Source of the DNA: Platanthera guangdongensis | Lineage: Eukaryota; Streptophyta; Magnoliopsida; Asparagales; Orchidaceae | NCBI GenBank assembly: GCA_039583875.1 | Contig: CM077149.1 | Coordinates: forward strand, 26,611,194-26,675,193 | DNA length: 64,000 nucleotides | Direction: 5' to 3' | Shown here: positions 19,586-31,885 of the stretch, in pieces | Layout of the letters: every line of letters begins with the position of its first letter | Numbering within the stretch: position 1 is the first letter of the stretch | Position numbers and translations under genes: made by a program | Notes under the pieces: generated by a model | What the model saw: the letters and a program-made list of their open reading frames with translations, nothing else | Told to the model about the DNA's origin: nothing | Database searches by the model: none

Positions 19586-20842
19586 TGTAACACCCCATCT
19601 GTCACATGACATATAACAGAAGGTCCAGCTGGAACCCGACTCCATATACCACAGACAGTCGGAAGGGTTCTCAAATGATTATACAAACTGTCCAATTAAG
19701 ACTACTCGTCCTACACAGAGCATTCTAGCGGAAGCTTTTAAAATTGGAAGAACCCAAATCTTAAATCCAATACATATGAATGTCCACGACCACAATCACA
19801 GGAATGAACCCAATTACACTGAAAAGGTACATGGCCTTATGGCCTTACAAATGTTCACTTAATAAAACATGTCTTACATACATCGTCTCGCAGGCCGGCC
19901 ACACATGATAAAAGTAAAAACAACTATTCTACGGCCTTCTAGGGCCAGCACAGCAACATGGGCTCCAGCCCACTATTTGGCACTCGGCTCCGTAGCACCT
20001 ACAAGCACATACGACCGCACGGTGGCAAACAAAGCAACGGTCAGCTAAAAGCCGACCAAATTATAACGACCCCGCCCCTAACTCGGGACGACGGTGCTCT
20101 TTCCCTGCATATCATTAGCCCAATAAAACAATTAAGCGCAACTATACTATGCCACAGGTGTAGGCTCGCACGGCCAAACACCCCGTGCACTCAGGGCACA
20201 TTAACGGTGAATCCGGTCAATAGCGTGGCTTCACCAGCATCCCAAATATGGCAACAAAGTGAGCATTTATCCTTTCTGACCACCGTCTAAGGCTCCCGAC
20301 TATGCCAACGGCCAGTCCCCGTCTTCGGGTCTCTCGCACTGAACCACATAGCCTAGGTACGATTCCACTTGCCCATTGCTCACGCCTCCTAGTCAATTTA
20401 AGTCCTATGCACGGGCCAAGCTTCTCTCGGATCCCAAAAATTTTCCAAACAATCTCATAAACCAGTTATGATCAAGGCCGGTACCCAGACCACCAAATTA
20501 GCAGAACAACAATTCCGCTCAGTTTTCCGAGTGCGCATTGAAGCTAACCTCAGAGGATCCCTGCTATAATCTACCGCGTAGAAACCCGAAAAACCCAAAA
20601 CACGAAGTCTTCTCCGGCAAATCGTATCAAATGCAACATCACCGATACAGACGATACACGCCCGGGTAGGCTTCACACACAATGCCTATGCCCGTACTTA
20701 CGATTCCGGACTCTACATGCAACACAAGGGCGACTATTCACATCAACCCCAAGGAACACCTCGCACTCACCGCACACTCGCGGGAGCGGGATTTGCTATG
20801 CAGAAAGAAAGAGCTTCACATGCTCAAGTTGAGAATCGTTAC

Positions 20843-20866
20843 CCTTGTAGTCCGTTTTGGCGCCAT
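20843..20866 (-). CDS. Candidate gag exon 1 in C's 3' LTR
   Basis: ATG and eight codons (MAPKRTTR) followed by AGG|GTAACG, phase 0. Identical to the copy in the 5' LTR at 27673-27696, where it would be used. Confidence 0.5.
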
Positions 20867-21137
20867 GGAAAAACTACACGGACAGAACTCTTCGCAATGA
20901 ACTTTCCTCCACGGATCCGCTCTCAGATTTCGAAACGATGCTACGATGCTCCGTCGGCGGCCGGAAACCTCCTTCTTCTTCCTCTTCTCTCTAACACCTT
21001 GGAAACAGAAAGCCTTGGAGAGAAATGAGGATTAACTCCCCTATTCCCGTCCATAACAGAGCAGGAACTCATCTGGGCCATTGGATCTTAATTAAAGAAA
21101 ACAAACGTCTCAGATCCATTCAAAAATCTCTAGACCT

Positions 21138-21500
21138 GGGCCGAACAGGGCGTGGCACACGGCCGTGTCCCAGGCCATGTGCCTCGATCCAGGCACGATC
21201 GTCGAACACAGAAAAGAAACACGGGCTCAGACACGCCCGTTTCCAACCTGACAAGCCCGTGTCAAGTCTCTCGACACGCCCGTGTCCGGGGGCGTATCAC
21301 GCATAACCGCCACGCCAACCGACATGACCCAACTGCACACGGGTACTGACACAGGTAGGCACACGCCCGTGTCCAATGACACGCCCGTATCATGAAACCG
21401 TGTTCCTGGCCGTGTCCTTCTCTTGATGAAAACGGCTAAAAATCACCAGCCATACACGGACTTGGACACGCCCGTGTCCTAGGTCGTGTACCCCTATACA
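21138..21500. repeat. GACACGCCCGTGTCC palindrome array, C 3' LTR
   Basis: About ten copies of ACACGCCCGTGTCC or variants, the reverse complement of the unit in LTR1 and LTR3, in the U3 part. The other LTR of C has the same array at 27968-28345. Confidence 0.85.
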
Positions 21501-21621
21501 GGAACCAAAAATCTCTTTTTCGCGACCGACTCAAATACAATTTTCGGGGCGTTACAAATCTCCCACACTTAAGGAATTTCGTCCCGAAATTAAGTAAAGG
21601 TACACAAATCTAAATAATACC

Positions 21622-23901
21622 TTAGTGGAATAACTCGGGGTATTCCTCCAACATCGCTCGCTCTCGCTCCCAAGAAAGCTCCTCACGTACGCAATTATAC
21701 CATCGGACTTTAACCATTCGGACCTACTTGTTGCGGAGTCGTTTGACTGCAACATCTTCAATACGTACTGGCTTGATCGTTGTGGTCAACTCATAATCAA
21801 CAGGTACTTGATTGTCCGCAATGATCTGCGAAGGCTCTTGCACTGCCTTACGCAACACCGACACGTGAAACACATCATGTAGCCCACTCAATTCCGCTGA
21901 CAGCTTCAATCTATACGCCGCCTCGCCAACACGCTCCAGGATTTCAAATGGTCCAAGGTACCTTGGACTCAACTTCTTCAAGCGTCGAACCCGCGATGCG
22001 CCCTTGAACGACTTGATTTTTAAATATACCATGTCGCCAACATTGAATTCCACATTCCTATGCTTGGCATTGTAATACTTTGACTGTCTATCCTGAGCGA
22101 TATTCAACCGTTCTTGAATTGTCTGTATCATTGAGGTGGCATCTACCACCGCTTGACGTTTATACAACTTCGATTCTCCTGCCTCCAACCAAGACAACGA
22201 CGTACGAAACTTCCTCCCGTACAGGGATTCGAAAGGCGCCATACCAATGCTCGCATGAAAGTTGTTGTTATACGCAAACTCCACCATATACAGGTGATCC
22301 TCCCAATGCTTTCCGAAATCTAGGATGCACATTTGAAGCATGTCCTCCATAGTCCTGTTGACCCTCTCAATCTGTCCATCTGTCTGTGGATGAAATGTTG
22401 TGCTGAAACTCAGCTTATTTCCCAACATACTATGCACCAACATCCAATCCTTCGACGTAAAGCATCCATCTCGGTCACTAACAATACTGCGGGGCACACC
22501 ATGCAATCGTACAATATTATCCTTGTAGAGTTTGGCTAACTTTTCCACCGGATCTTCCTTCCTGTTCGGAATAAAGTGCGACATCTTTGTCAACATATCT
22601 ATGACCACCCATATGGCGTCATTTCCCTTCTGCGACTTCGGCAAGCCATGCACAAAATCCATAGATATGTCGTCAAATTTCCATTCTGGGATAGGTAGGG
22701 GCTTCAAGAAACCTCCGGGCTTCTGGCATTCTGCCTTCACCAAAGCACAAGTACGACACTTGGCCACATAAAGTGCTACATCCTTCTTCAATCCTGGCCA
22801 CCAGAATAATTTCGTCATGTCTCTATACATCTTCGTGCTTCCCTGGTGGATTGAGTACTTGGTATGATGAGCCTTATACATCAACTCCTCCCGAAGATTA
22901 TTCGCACTAGGAACGCATAGACGACCGTCCTTCCTTAGCAACCCATCTTCAACCACAAACTGGGAATTTGACCCATCCAAATATTCATCCAGGATCTGTT
23001 TCATGCTGTTATCCTGAACCAAAGCCCGCCGAACTCTATCAGCTAGGTCACACTGCACCTCTGTCCAAAATAGTTTCGCCTCAGTACTAGATTGCTTGTC
23101 GACGCAAGATATCTCCAAAGCCTCCAATTCATGTATCAATCTCTCATCATATACCGATAACCAATTGGCCTGTGCCGGAGTCCTGCGACTCAACGCATCC
23201 GCCACTGCATTTCCCTTCCTAGGCACATAATGTATCTTTAAGGTGTAGTCCCCTAAGAAATCCATCCACCTCCGCTGCCTCATGTTCAGATCCTTTTGGT
23301 CCAACAGATACTTCAAGCTCTTATGATCAGTGTAAATATCGACCTTCACAACGTACAGATAATGCCTCCATAGCTTTAGAGCAAATATAATGGCCGCTAA
23401 CTCTAAGTCATGGACCAGATAATTCCTCTCAAGAACCTTCAGTTGTCGTGAACCGTAGACTATCACTCTCCAATGATGTTGCAGAACACAGCCCAAACCA
23501 TTACCCGAAGCATCACTATAGATCTCGAACCCTTCGGTTCCACTTGGCGAACATAAAATAGTCGCCGTGGTCAACTGCCTCTTCAACACTTCAAAAGCTC
23601 GTTCGCACTCCAAAGACCACACAAACTTCTGATCCTTCCTAGTCAACGTCGTGAGTGGTAGCGCTATCCGCGAGAAGTTCTCTATGAAGCGCCTGTAGTA
23701 GCCAGCAAGCCCCAGAAAACTCCGGACCTCTGCCACTGAAGTCAAAGCAGGCCACTCTTGTATCGCCACTGTCTTCGTCGGATCCATCGCTATCCCTTCT
23801 CCACTAACAACATGACCAAAGAATGCTATCGAGGATAACCAGAATTCACACTTGGAGAACTTAGCATACAACTGATTCCTCCTCAGCGTCTCCAACACCA
23901 T
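21622..23901 (-). pseudogene. RT C-terminus, RNase H, integrase and chromodomain-like tail of element C
   Basis: One frame of 725 codons from 23901 to a TAG at 21724-21726. It contains the RT thumb ([32 protein letters not shown]), RNase H ([39 protein letters not shown]), integrase zinc part ([28 protein letters not shown]), core ([37 protein letters not shown]) and [17 protein letters not shown] replaces the usual SIHPG, keeping the His. After the TAG the same frame continues to 21622 with a chromodomain-like tail (MVKVRWYNCVREELSWE, EEYPELFH), so one nonsense change separates the tail. Confidence 0.9.
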
Positions 23902-23925
23902 GTGTAGATGCTTGTAGTGATCCTC

Positions 23926-24780
23926 TTAGCACTCCGAGTACACCAGGATATCATCTATAAATACTATCAGGAAACGATCCAGGTACTCTCTGAACGTCCT
24001 GTTCATCAGATCCATAAACACAGATGGCGCATTCGTTAACCCAAACGGCATGACCGTGAACTCATAATGCCCAAACCGTGTACTGAATGCTGTCTTTGGG
24101 ATGTCGCTCTCCATTATCCTCAATTGATAGTAACCGGACTTCAGATCTAACTTCGAATATACTGTTGACCCAACCAACTGATCAAACAGATAATCAATCC
24201 TCGGAATCGGATACTTATTCTTTTCCGTAATCTTGTTCAATTCCCGGTAGTCGATACAAAGCCGCAAGCTCCCATCTTTCTTCTTAACAAAGAGAACTGG
24301 TGCGCTCTAAGGCGACGAACTTGGACGCACATAACCTTGCTCTAGCAACTCTTGCAATTGCACCTTCAACTCCGCCATCTCTCTTGGCACTATCCGATAA
24401 GGAGAGTGTGATACCGGTTTGGCGCCCGATACCAGATCAATGGTAAAATCAATCTCCCGCTGAGGAGGGGCTCCTGGGAGATCATCTGGAAACACATCGG
24501 GATACTCAGACACAACTGGGATGCTGTCCAAACTAGGCTTAGGCGTCGAAGTCTGCACTAGAGTGACATACAGCTCTGCCCTAGACTGGACTGCCTTGAT
24601 CACCTGAAGAGCTGATATCCAAATCTTTCCCGACCCCTTCATGCCCGCAAAAGTAGTCTCCCGATCAGTGTCCAGACCCAACTTAACTTCCTTACGGTTG
24701 CAATCAATGCATGCACCCTGCTCCGAGAGCCAATCCATACTGAAGATTACGTCATACTCCGCTAACGACAAAAGTGACAC
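23926..24780 (-). pseudogene. Reverse transcriptase of element C, two breaks
   Basis: From 24780 (AEYDVIFSMDWLSEQGACID) through PDDLPGAPPQREIDFTIDL to EQGYVRPSSSP, then TAG where the conserved Trp of PWGAP belongs (near 24307). The frame resumes with [43 protein letters not shown] and catalytic FIDDILVYS, ending in a stop at 23926. The remainder of RT is in the frame starting at 23901. Catalytic residues are present. Confidence 0.85.
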
Positions 24781-25038
24781 TCACAAATCAAACTCCTGGT
24801 CTCCAATCCGAATCTTCACTACGCAGATCCTATCCGCACGCATTGAGCACCCATTGGGCAACAACACATCCAACTTGTTTTCTGCCATCGAGGACGGAAC
24901 TCCGATGCGCGATATGAAATTTTCGGACAAGAAGGAATGCGATGCTCCCGTATCAAACAGGGCTCTCGCCGGAAACTCAAAGAGTAACACAAAGCCTAGC
25001 ACCAACAAAAGTAAGCTAACAAACAAAAGAGGTAACAA
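24781..25038 (-). pseudogene. Aspartic protease of element C
   Basis: Retropepsin-like with intact ARALFDTGASHSFLSENF. The preceding 25 residues are hydrophobic (LLFVSLLLLVLGFVLLF) and probably come from a mutated linker, not a true signal. A TGA at 24781 separates it from the RT frame, where a single codon would be expected. Confidence 0.8.
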
Positions 25039-25062
25039 CTATGAAAGTTAAACTACTGTAAT

Positions 25063-26188
25063 TTAACTCATACCTGTCACCACGTCTGCTTGCTTTATGG
25101 CCTCTTGAAGACCAAGGTTGTAGACTCTAGGCTGGGTTGGAGCATGATGGGACACGGTTGACTCCATCGCCTTCCCTTTCTCCTCATAAGTCGCTCCAGG
25201 CTTCCTCTCGGACTTTGCACGTCCGCTCCAACACTCATGAGCAAAATTCCCCATCTTCCCGCAGTTGTAGCAAGCTCCTGGGACTCGACTTGTAGTTGCC
25301 CCTGACGCACCAGACTGAGGGGCTGAGTTCGAAGTCCTATGTCTCTTGTTTCACCTGCGGAAACTTGACTTGGCATTTGGCACCTTGAACTCGGACTTCT
25401 TTTCTCCTGGTTCCTTCTTCTCTTGAACTTTCTTATCGACCTTTTCCAACGATCGGGTCGAATTGACCAAGGCTAGGAAGCCTTGCGCCTTAGGCCCAGC
25501 AAGGAGTAACTGTAGATCGCCGCAAAGACCCTCATAGAATCGGTTGGTCTTGCTCTCTTCTTCCGTAAACATACCACCAGCATACCGACCCAACCGTGTG
25601 AACACATGCAGATACTCGTCCACACTTCTGGATCCTTGAGTCAACCCAAGAAATTGATTCTCCATCTCAAACTTCTGAGCAGAGGGTACAAATCTGCCTA
25701 GGAACAATCTTGAAAATTCCTCCATAGGCACATCCGTAAGCTGCCTACCCACTAAGAGATGAAACTCCAACTCATCCCACCACAGCCTCGCTTCACCCAG
25801 CAAAAGAAAACTTGCTATGGTGGTCTTTTGCCACTCCTCAGTTAACGTGGCTATCAGGACCCTCTTTATCGAAGAGAGCCAGTCCTCATCTTGAGCTGGC
25901 GTTCCAACCCCATCGAACCTCGGAGCTCTCCGTAGCTCTCCTCGGATCTACCAGATCAACTGCTACACGCTCCACCACTCTAGGCTCTGCAGCCCTAACC
26001 GATTCTTGCTCATTCGCAGGAGGTCCGTGATGCATTTGCCCTGTAGGTTGGGCATTTATCATTGCAAATACGGCTTCAGCCACCATCCTGATAGTTTTCG
26101 CTGAAGGAGGTGTTATAGGCACATCCCTTGGTGCACTACTTTCCGCTGATTGCGGACGTTCTGACTGACCAGCACCGCTCCTAGCTGC
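25063..26188 (-). pseudogene. gag: gag of element C (candidate exon 2), decayed
   Basis: Starts after the acceptor CTACTATAG (26189-26190 end the intron) in frame with the LTR exon: AARSGAGQSERPQ, then TPPSAKTIRMVAEAVF. The capsid part includes GEARLWWDELEF, EEFSRLFLGRFVPSAQKFEME and SVDEYLHVFTRLGRYAGG. The single zinc knuckle is CYNCGKMGNFAHEC, with Asn (codon 25246-25248) at the His position. Frame breaks near 25810 and 25350 split it into pieces. Confidence 0.8.
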
Positions 26189-26400
26189 CTATAGTAGCAA
26201 AGACACACGATTAGACGACAAACAAATTGCTAAAAGCAATCATTGGAACACTCAGATTTCACAAAACAAGTGTATTTTTTCATTCCTAAGTGGACATTCA
26301 TGGGTTCTTTTTGATGTTATAACGATGACGCACACATGTGCTCACTACCCCTTAAAAGAATTCGCCCACGAATTCAGTTAATCCTGACCGTAACCCGAAG

Positions 26401-26410
26401 TCTGATACCA
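26401..26410 (-). other. Primer binding site of element C
   Basis: Minus-strand TGGTATCAGA three bases inside the 5' LTR, complementary to initiator-Met tRNA. It lies within the candidate gag intron 26189-27672. Confidence 0.85.
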
Positions 26411-26413
26411 AAT

Positions 26414-28406
26414 TGTAACACCCCCATCCGTCACATGGCATATAACAGAAGGTCCAGCTAGAACCCGACGCCATATACCACAGACAGTCGGAAGGGTTAC
26501 CAAATGATTATACAAACTGTCCTATTAAGACTACTCATCCTACACAGAGCATTCTAGTGGAAGCTTTTAAAATTGGAAGAACCCAAATCTTAAATCCAAC
26601 ACATATGAATGTCCACGACCACAATCACAGGAATGAACCCGATTACACTGAAAAGGTACATGGCCTAATGGCCTTACAAATGTTCACTTAATAAAACATG
26701 TCTTACATACATCGGCTCGCAGGCCGGCCACACATGATAAAAGTAAAAAACAACTATTCTACGGCCTTCTAGTGCCAGCACAGCAACATGGGCTCCAGCC
26801 TGCTATTTGGCACTCGGCTCCGTAGCACCTGCAAGCACATACCACCGCACGGTGGCAAACAAAGCAACGGTCAGCTAAAAGCCGACCAAATTATAATTAC
26901 CCCGCCCCTAACTCGGGACGGCGGTGCTCTTTCCCTGCATATCATTAGCCCAATAAAACAATTAAGCACAACTATACTACGCCACAGGTGCAGGCTCGCA
27001 CGGCCAAACACCCCGTGCACTCAGGGCACATTAACGGTGAATTCGGTCAATACCGTGGCTTCACCACCATCCCAAAGATGGCAACCAAGGGAGCATTTAG
27101 CCTTTCTGACCACCGTCTAAGGCTCCCGACAATGCCAACGGCCAGTCCCCGTCTTTGGGTCTCTCGCACCGAACCACATAGCCTAGGTCCGATTCCACTT
27201 GCCCGTTTCTCACGCCGCCTAGTCAATTTAAGTCCTACGCGTGGGCCAAGCTTCTCTCAGATCCCAAAAATTTTCCAAACACTCTCATAACCCTATTATG
27301 ATCAAGGCCAGTACCCAGACCGCCAAATTAGCAGAACAACGATTCCGCTCAGTTTTCCTGGTACGCCTTGAAGCTAACCTCCAAGGAACCCTGCTGCAAT
27401 CTACCGCGTAGAAACCCGAAAAACCCAAAACACGGAGTCTTCTCCGGCAAATCATATCAAATGCAACATCATCGATCCAGACTATACACGCCCGGGTAGG
27501 CTTAACACACAATTAATATGCCCGTACTTATGATTCTGGACTCTACATGCAACATAAGGGGGACTATTCACATCAACCCCAAGGAACACCACACACTCAC
27601 CGCACACTCGCGGGAGCGGGATTCCCTATGCAAAAAGAAAGAGCTTCGCATGCTCAAGTTGAGAATCGTTACCCTTGTAGTCCGTTTTGGCGCCATGGAA
27701 AAACTACACGGACAGAACTCTTCGCAATGAACTTTCCTCCACACATCCGCTCTCAGATTTCAAAATTGTGCTCTGATGCTCCGCCGGCGGCTGGAAACCT
27801 CCTTCTTCTTCCTCTTCTCTCTAATACCTTGGAAAGAGAAAGCCTTGGAGAGAAATGAGGGATTAACTCCCCTATTCCCGGCCTTAACATTGCAGGAACT
27901 CATTTGGGCCCTTTGGATCTTAATTAAAGAAAACAAATGGCTCAGATCCGTTCAAAAATCTCTAGACCTAGGCCGAACATGGCTTGGCATACGGCCGTAT
28001 CCCAGGCCGTGTGCCTCGATACAGGCACGATCGTCGAACACAAAAAAGACACACGGGCTCAGACACGCCCGTGTCCAACCTGACATGCCCGTGTCGGGTC
28101 TCTAAACACGCCCATGTCCGGGGGCGTGTCACGCATAACCGCCACGCCAACCGACATGACCCAACTGTAGACGGGTACTGACACGGGTAGGCACACGCCC
28201 ATGTCCAATGACATGCCCGTGTCCAATGACACGCCCGTGTCACGAAACCGTGTTCCTGGCCGTCTCCTTCTTGGGATGAAAATGGCTAAAAATCACCAGC
28301 TAGACACGGCCTTGGACACGCCCGTGTCCTAGGCCGTGTACCCCTATACAGGCACCACAAATCCATTTTTCGCGACCGAATCAAATATAATTTTCGGGGC
28401 GTTACA
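26414..28406 (-). mobile_element. 5' LTR of element C
   Basis: Plus-strand limits TGTAACACCCC to GGGGCGTTACA. Very similar to the left LTR throughout, including palindrome array (27968-28345) and short exon. The host LTR resumes directly after it with GTTGAC. Confidence 0.88.
27673..27696 (-). CDS. Candidate gag exon 1 in C's 5' LTR
   Basis: ATG GCG CCA AAA and so on, eight codons MAPKRTTR, with donor GTAACG directly after. Unspliced reading stops after eight more codons. Joined at 26188 the frame continues into gag with a basic, Gly/Ser-rich start typical of Tekay gag N-termini. The G LTR has the same eight-codon design (MAPKRSER|GTAACG). The intron would be 1,484 bp. Splicing is inferred. 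Confidence 0.55.
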
Positions 28407-28886
28407 GTTGACACACTAAAACCAGGTGTCAACACAGTGTGTCGACACCCAGATGTTGAGGTGTCGACACCATGATGCAAGACACTGGCCTACCCGTGTG
28501 TGTGTGTGAGAGAGACAAGTATGATATGGGTAGAGACACGGGCGTGTCCATAACCGTGTGTTGTTGTGTCGAGTTAAGTCGAGATGCATCCAGAGGAGAA
28601 CACAGTCATGTCATGTGGACACGGGTTGGGATACGGGCATGTCCCTACCTTTGTCGAATAATGAAACGACACTGAAACCGCTGTAACTCTTCGTACAAGC
28701 AGGACATGGGCAGGGACACGGGCGTGTCCCTACCCGTGTCACTTTTCATATATAAGGGGAAGTGAAAATCCTAGCCGTTTCCATGCTCATTTCATCCCCT
28801 ATTTTCTGAGAGAAACTTTTGTGAGAGAATGAAGTTGCTGGATCGAGTTCTAGAGGAGAAGATCCGCCGTCACCTTGACGGAGAAA

Positions 28887-28946
28887 ATGCCGCCGAGAAG
28901 AGTTACATGATCCATGGCCCGAAATAGTGGAAACACCGGAAATGAG
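28887..28946 (+). pseudogene. Copy of gag exon 1 in LTR4, with a stop
   Basis: Same ATG and donor (GAG|GTGAGC) as LTR1, but the Arg codon at position 8 is TGA, a CpG-type change. As a 3' LTR copy it would not be needed for expression. Confidence 0.6.
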
Positions 28947-30766
28947 GTGAGCTTCCTACCCTCTCCCTTGGTGCTAGATCTTTAGTTATTTTCTTAGGAG
29001 AGATATCGACTCAAGAGAGTCTTGATGGAGAGGAGTTTTCTAGGGATGGCCATGCTAAGACATGTGTTCTAGGTTTTAGATCTCTTCAACCTCCCCTTTC
29101 TTCTATGTGAGGATGGGTGGATGGTTTCATGAAGAATCATGGCCCTTGAGGGTGAATAAGGGAGGAGGAATTTCTGGAGTAATTTTGGAAGATCGACTTG
29201 TAGAGGAAGATGAACCGGTGTCATTCATTCCTCTTTAAGATACGTGCAGAATCTGTATTCTGCGTGCAGCGATCTTCATGGCCATTTTCCTGTAGGCTGT
29301 GGCCAGATCTAGGATTTTGACAAAACAAAAAAGTTGAAGCCCTTGAAAATACCTTTAAAACGAGTAGTTGCACGTCTTCATGCGAAGTGTGTAGCCATAG
29401 GAAAGTCTGAACGAAAATGACATCCGATAAATCCTGCATGCAGAAATGTTGTTCTCTGCGCAGTGGACTTTGAAGACGATTTCAAATAGGATACAGTCAA
29501 ATTTGAGTTTTGGTCTGAGTAGGAACGTTGTAACCCATGGAAAGACCTTTCCATTGAGGGGTTACACAACTTCCCCGGATTCCTTTAGCTTCGGGAATCT
29601 CCGGTCGAAGTTGCTGTCCAGATTTATTCTGCACTTAAATTCTGGGGTTTACATAATATGAATTTGAATTCGGTGTAATCGATGTTGCAAATTAACTCGA
29701 GAATTTGATGAACTATTTCATGCTGACCACCGTAGTGTTATGAATGATAAATCTTGTTAATTAGATTTCATAAAACTGAATTTTGAAGCAAGCTTTATTG
29801 AAGGATATGACTTGCTAAAATTGATAGATTAATATAAATGCGCATCATGTTTATAATATGATGAATGAAATGACTAGATATAAATTGGTATATTATTATT
29901 TATGCGCATCATGTTTGTAATATGTTGAAATCATTTGGAATGACAAATAGAAGGATAAACCATGGCCATGAGTATGTATGATGGTTAGAATGAAATTTAG
30001 TAGTCCAATACTTAGAGCGTAGTCTCCCTACGGGTAGTATTGTGGAGGGATGTAAGTGCGGTATTGGCCGTCAATAGTTGGGTTAATGTTGAAATGAGGC
30101 ATAGACGAACGGTTGGATTTGTTCCTCGGTGTTCACGTACCGAGGCACCTTCTATGTCGATTGGATGGTTGGGCTGTGTCCTCGTGCTTACTTCCGAGGC
30201 CCCTTCCATCCCATAGTGATGTGGAATTTGCATGCGGTGTGAGTCAACACGCGGTGTCGTAATCCTGGGTTAAGGATAGTGTGGCAGGTCTACGGGCTCG
30301 CCGATCATCACACCGACGGGAGTTGATAGTTAGACTTTGGGCGGTTGGGCTGTGTCCTCGGTGTTCACGTCCCGAAGCCCCTTCCGTGCCAAGTGAACGG
30401 TTGGGATGTGTCCTCGTGCTTTCTTTTGAGGCCCCTTCCGGGTCACACTTGGCTAGTTCGGGCTGTATTCTCGATTCACATCTACCCGAGACCCTGGCGG
30501 GCCATAGTACGCATGGGTTCTGCTATTATGTTCTTAGCATTGAGGTGTACGGAGGCCTAGGTGAAGTAGTGTGGATACCCGCCTAGTAGTAGATATGCCC
30601 GCTCTACTGTCACCGCCTGGCCACGGCGGTTGATGCCTGAGAGGTTAGCTACCTGCTCGAATAGTGGGAACTATAGTCTGTGTCGACATGGCAATTGCAT
30701 GTGTGTGATCATGGGTGAGTCATTGCATAGTATACATATCATTTCATAACAATGCACAACAAGATC

Positions 30767-30866
30767 CTCATCGTATAAGTTTGTATGGGAACTCCTATAC
30801 GATGAGTTACTTTATGTAAACCGACTCTTAACTTATAAGTTTGTATGGGCATTCTTATAAGTTTAG
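30767..30866 (+). repeat. Two stem-loops in LTR4
   Basis: 30767-30806: CTCATCGTATA pairs perfectly with TATACGATGAG. 30827-30866: CTTAACTTATAAG pairs with CTTATAAGTTTAG with one mismatch. Loops are TTTGTATGGGAACT and TTTGTATGGGCATT-like. Confidence 0.7.
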
Positions 30867-31038
30867 TTACTTTCCTGTTGTAGTTACTTGTACTTGTTGA
30901 TTTACTAATTGCTCAAGTAGAACTGCTAGTTTATAATATTGTTATTCAAGTAGAACTGCTAGTTTATAATATTGTTATTCATATACTATTACCACCTGCT
31001 TGAACCTGCTTTACTACTTGTATATATATATATATAGA

Positions 31039-31068
31039 CTAGCATCTTCGAACGGGCTCTGCCCGTTC
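31039..31068 (-). terminator. Helitron 3' terminus: hairpin and CTAG
   Basis: A perfect 8-bp stem GAACGGGC/GCCCGTTC (31050-31068, 3-nt loop) is followed after seven bases by terminal CTAG (31039-31042). This is the Helitron replication-terminator structure. The next host base is T on the minus strand. Confidence 0.88.
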
Positions 31069-31144
31069 TCGATGCTTCGCTGCGCTCTTCGCCCGCTTGG
31101 CAACGACTTGGGTCGTGGGCGATAGCAGGTGTCGTGGACTGCGA

Positions 31145-31350
31145 TATTGGTCGTGAGTGCGACATTTGTCGTGGGTGGCGACATTGGTCGTGGGCGGAGA
31201 TATTGTTCATGGGCGGCGACATTATTCGTGGGCGGCAACATTTTTCATGGGCGGCAAAAGTGGTTGGGGGCGGTGACAATGTGTCGGGGCGGCAACATTG
31301 TGTAGGGGCGGCGACATTTTTCGGGGGGGGGGAGGGCGGCGACATTGTTT
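31145..31350. repeat. Short tandem repeat next to the Helitron 3' end
   Basis: About ten imperfect head-to-tail copies of a 20-22 bp unit resembling GGGCGGCGACATTNTTCGT. Strongly G-rich on the plus strand, C-rich on the minus. Open frames here are repeat artefacts. Positions 31351-31885 next to it are AT-rich and hold nothing recognisable. Confidence 0.8.
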
Positions 31351-31885
31351 AGGAGGGGTGACGTTGTCCTTTTCTATACCCAACACTTCAACCTGACAAT
31401 CATAGATCTTTGATAAAGAACATTAATTTTAAGAAGTAACTACAAATAAATATGATTGTAACATGCAAAATACATACTTGCACTTGCAATGAAAAAAGCT
31501 CAGAACCAAATTCATACTTGCAATGCAAAATATCTCAAAATATAAATTTCGCAGCATTGATTAGAAATCCATAACCAAAATATCAGAAGATCATTTCAAA
31601 ATGAATAATTTCATGAGCTCGCGAGATGTACATAATAGCATCATTGATTCCAAATATCTATTCAAAAAATTAAAACTGCAAAAACCCCCAAAAACCCGTC
31701 AGAATCTCGCAGTTGAACCCATTTCAAAATATTAGCAGCTCCTTATGCAGCAATAGATTTCATTCAGCGGCCTCGAGAGACTCTGTTTCAATCAAAGATT
31801 TAAAGATAAATCATTAGTTAACTATTTTGAAATGTGTTACAAAATAATATTTCAACCATAACATATATTTCTTGTTATGTGTTAC

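Larger units (their letters stand above)
19586..21556 (-). mobile_element. 3' LTR of element C
   Basis: Runs from TGTAACACCCC to GGGGCGTTACA on the plus strand. Its U3 side (21138-21500) carries GACACGCCCGTGTCC palindromes. A short ATG exon with donor lies at 20843-20866. The rest has no gene. Beyond its right end is AATCTCCCACACTTAAGG, the minus-strand polypurine tract. Confidence 0.88.
19586..28406 (-). mobile_element. Element C: minus-strand Tekay-like Ty3/gypsy retrotransposon inside LTR4
   Basis: Two LTRs of about 1.97 and 1.99 kb with TGTAAC/GTTACA ends, primer site beside the right (5') LTR, and gag-pol on the minus strand in the order gag, protease, RT, RNase H, integrase, chromodomain-like tail. 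GTTGAC flanks the interval 19529-28406 on both sides, and the LTR4 sequence aligns across the gap with LTR1 without loss. It is better preserved than A and B: RNase H and integrase are open over 725 codons. Confidence 0.9.
28407..31038 (+). mobile_element. LTR4 of element A, middle piece
   Basis: Resumes with GTTGACACACTAAAACCAGG, matching 813-840 of LTR1, and follows LTR1 through the TATA box (near 28748), exon, leader and stem-loops to the TA-rich tract where the Helitron sits. No gene. Confidence 0.88.

Noticed and set aside
24963..25038. Hydrophobic N-terminal segment before C protease as a signal peptide
   Set aside because: It lies in the gag-protease linker of a decayed polyprotein and begins after a stop; no upstream start supports secretion.
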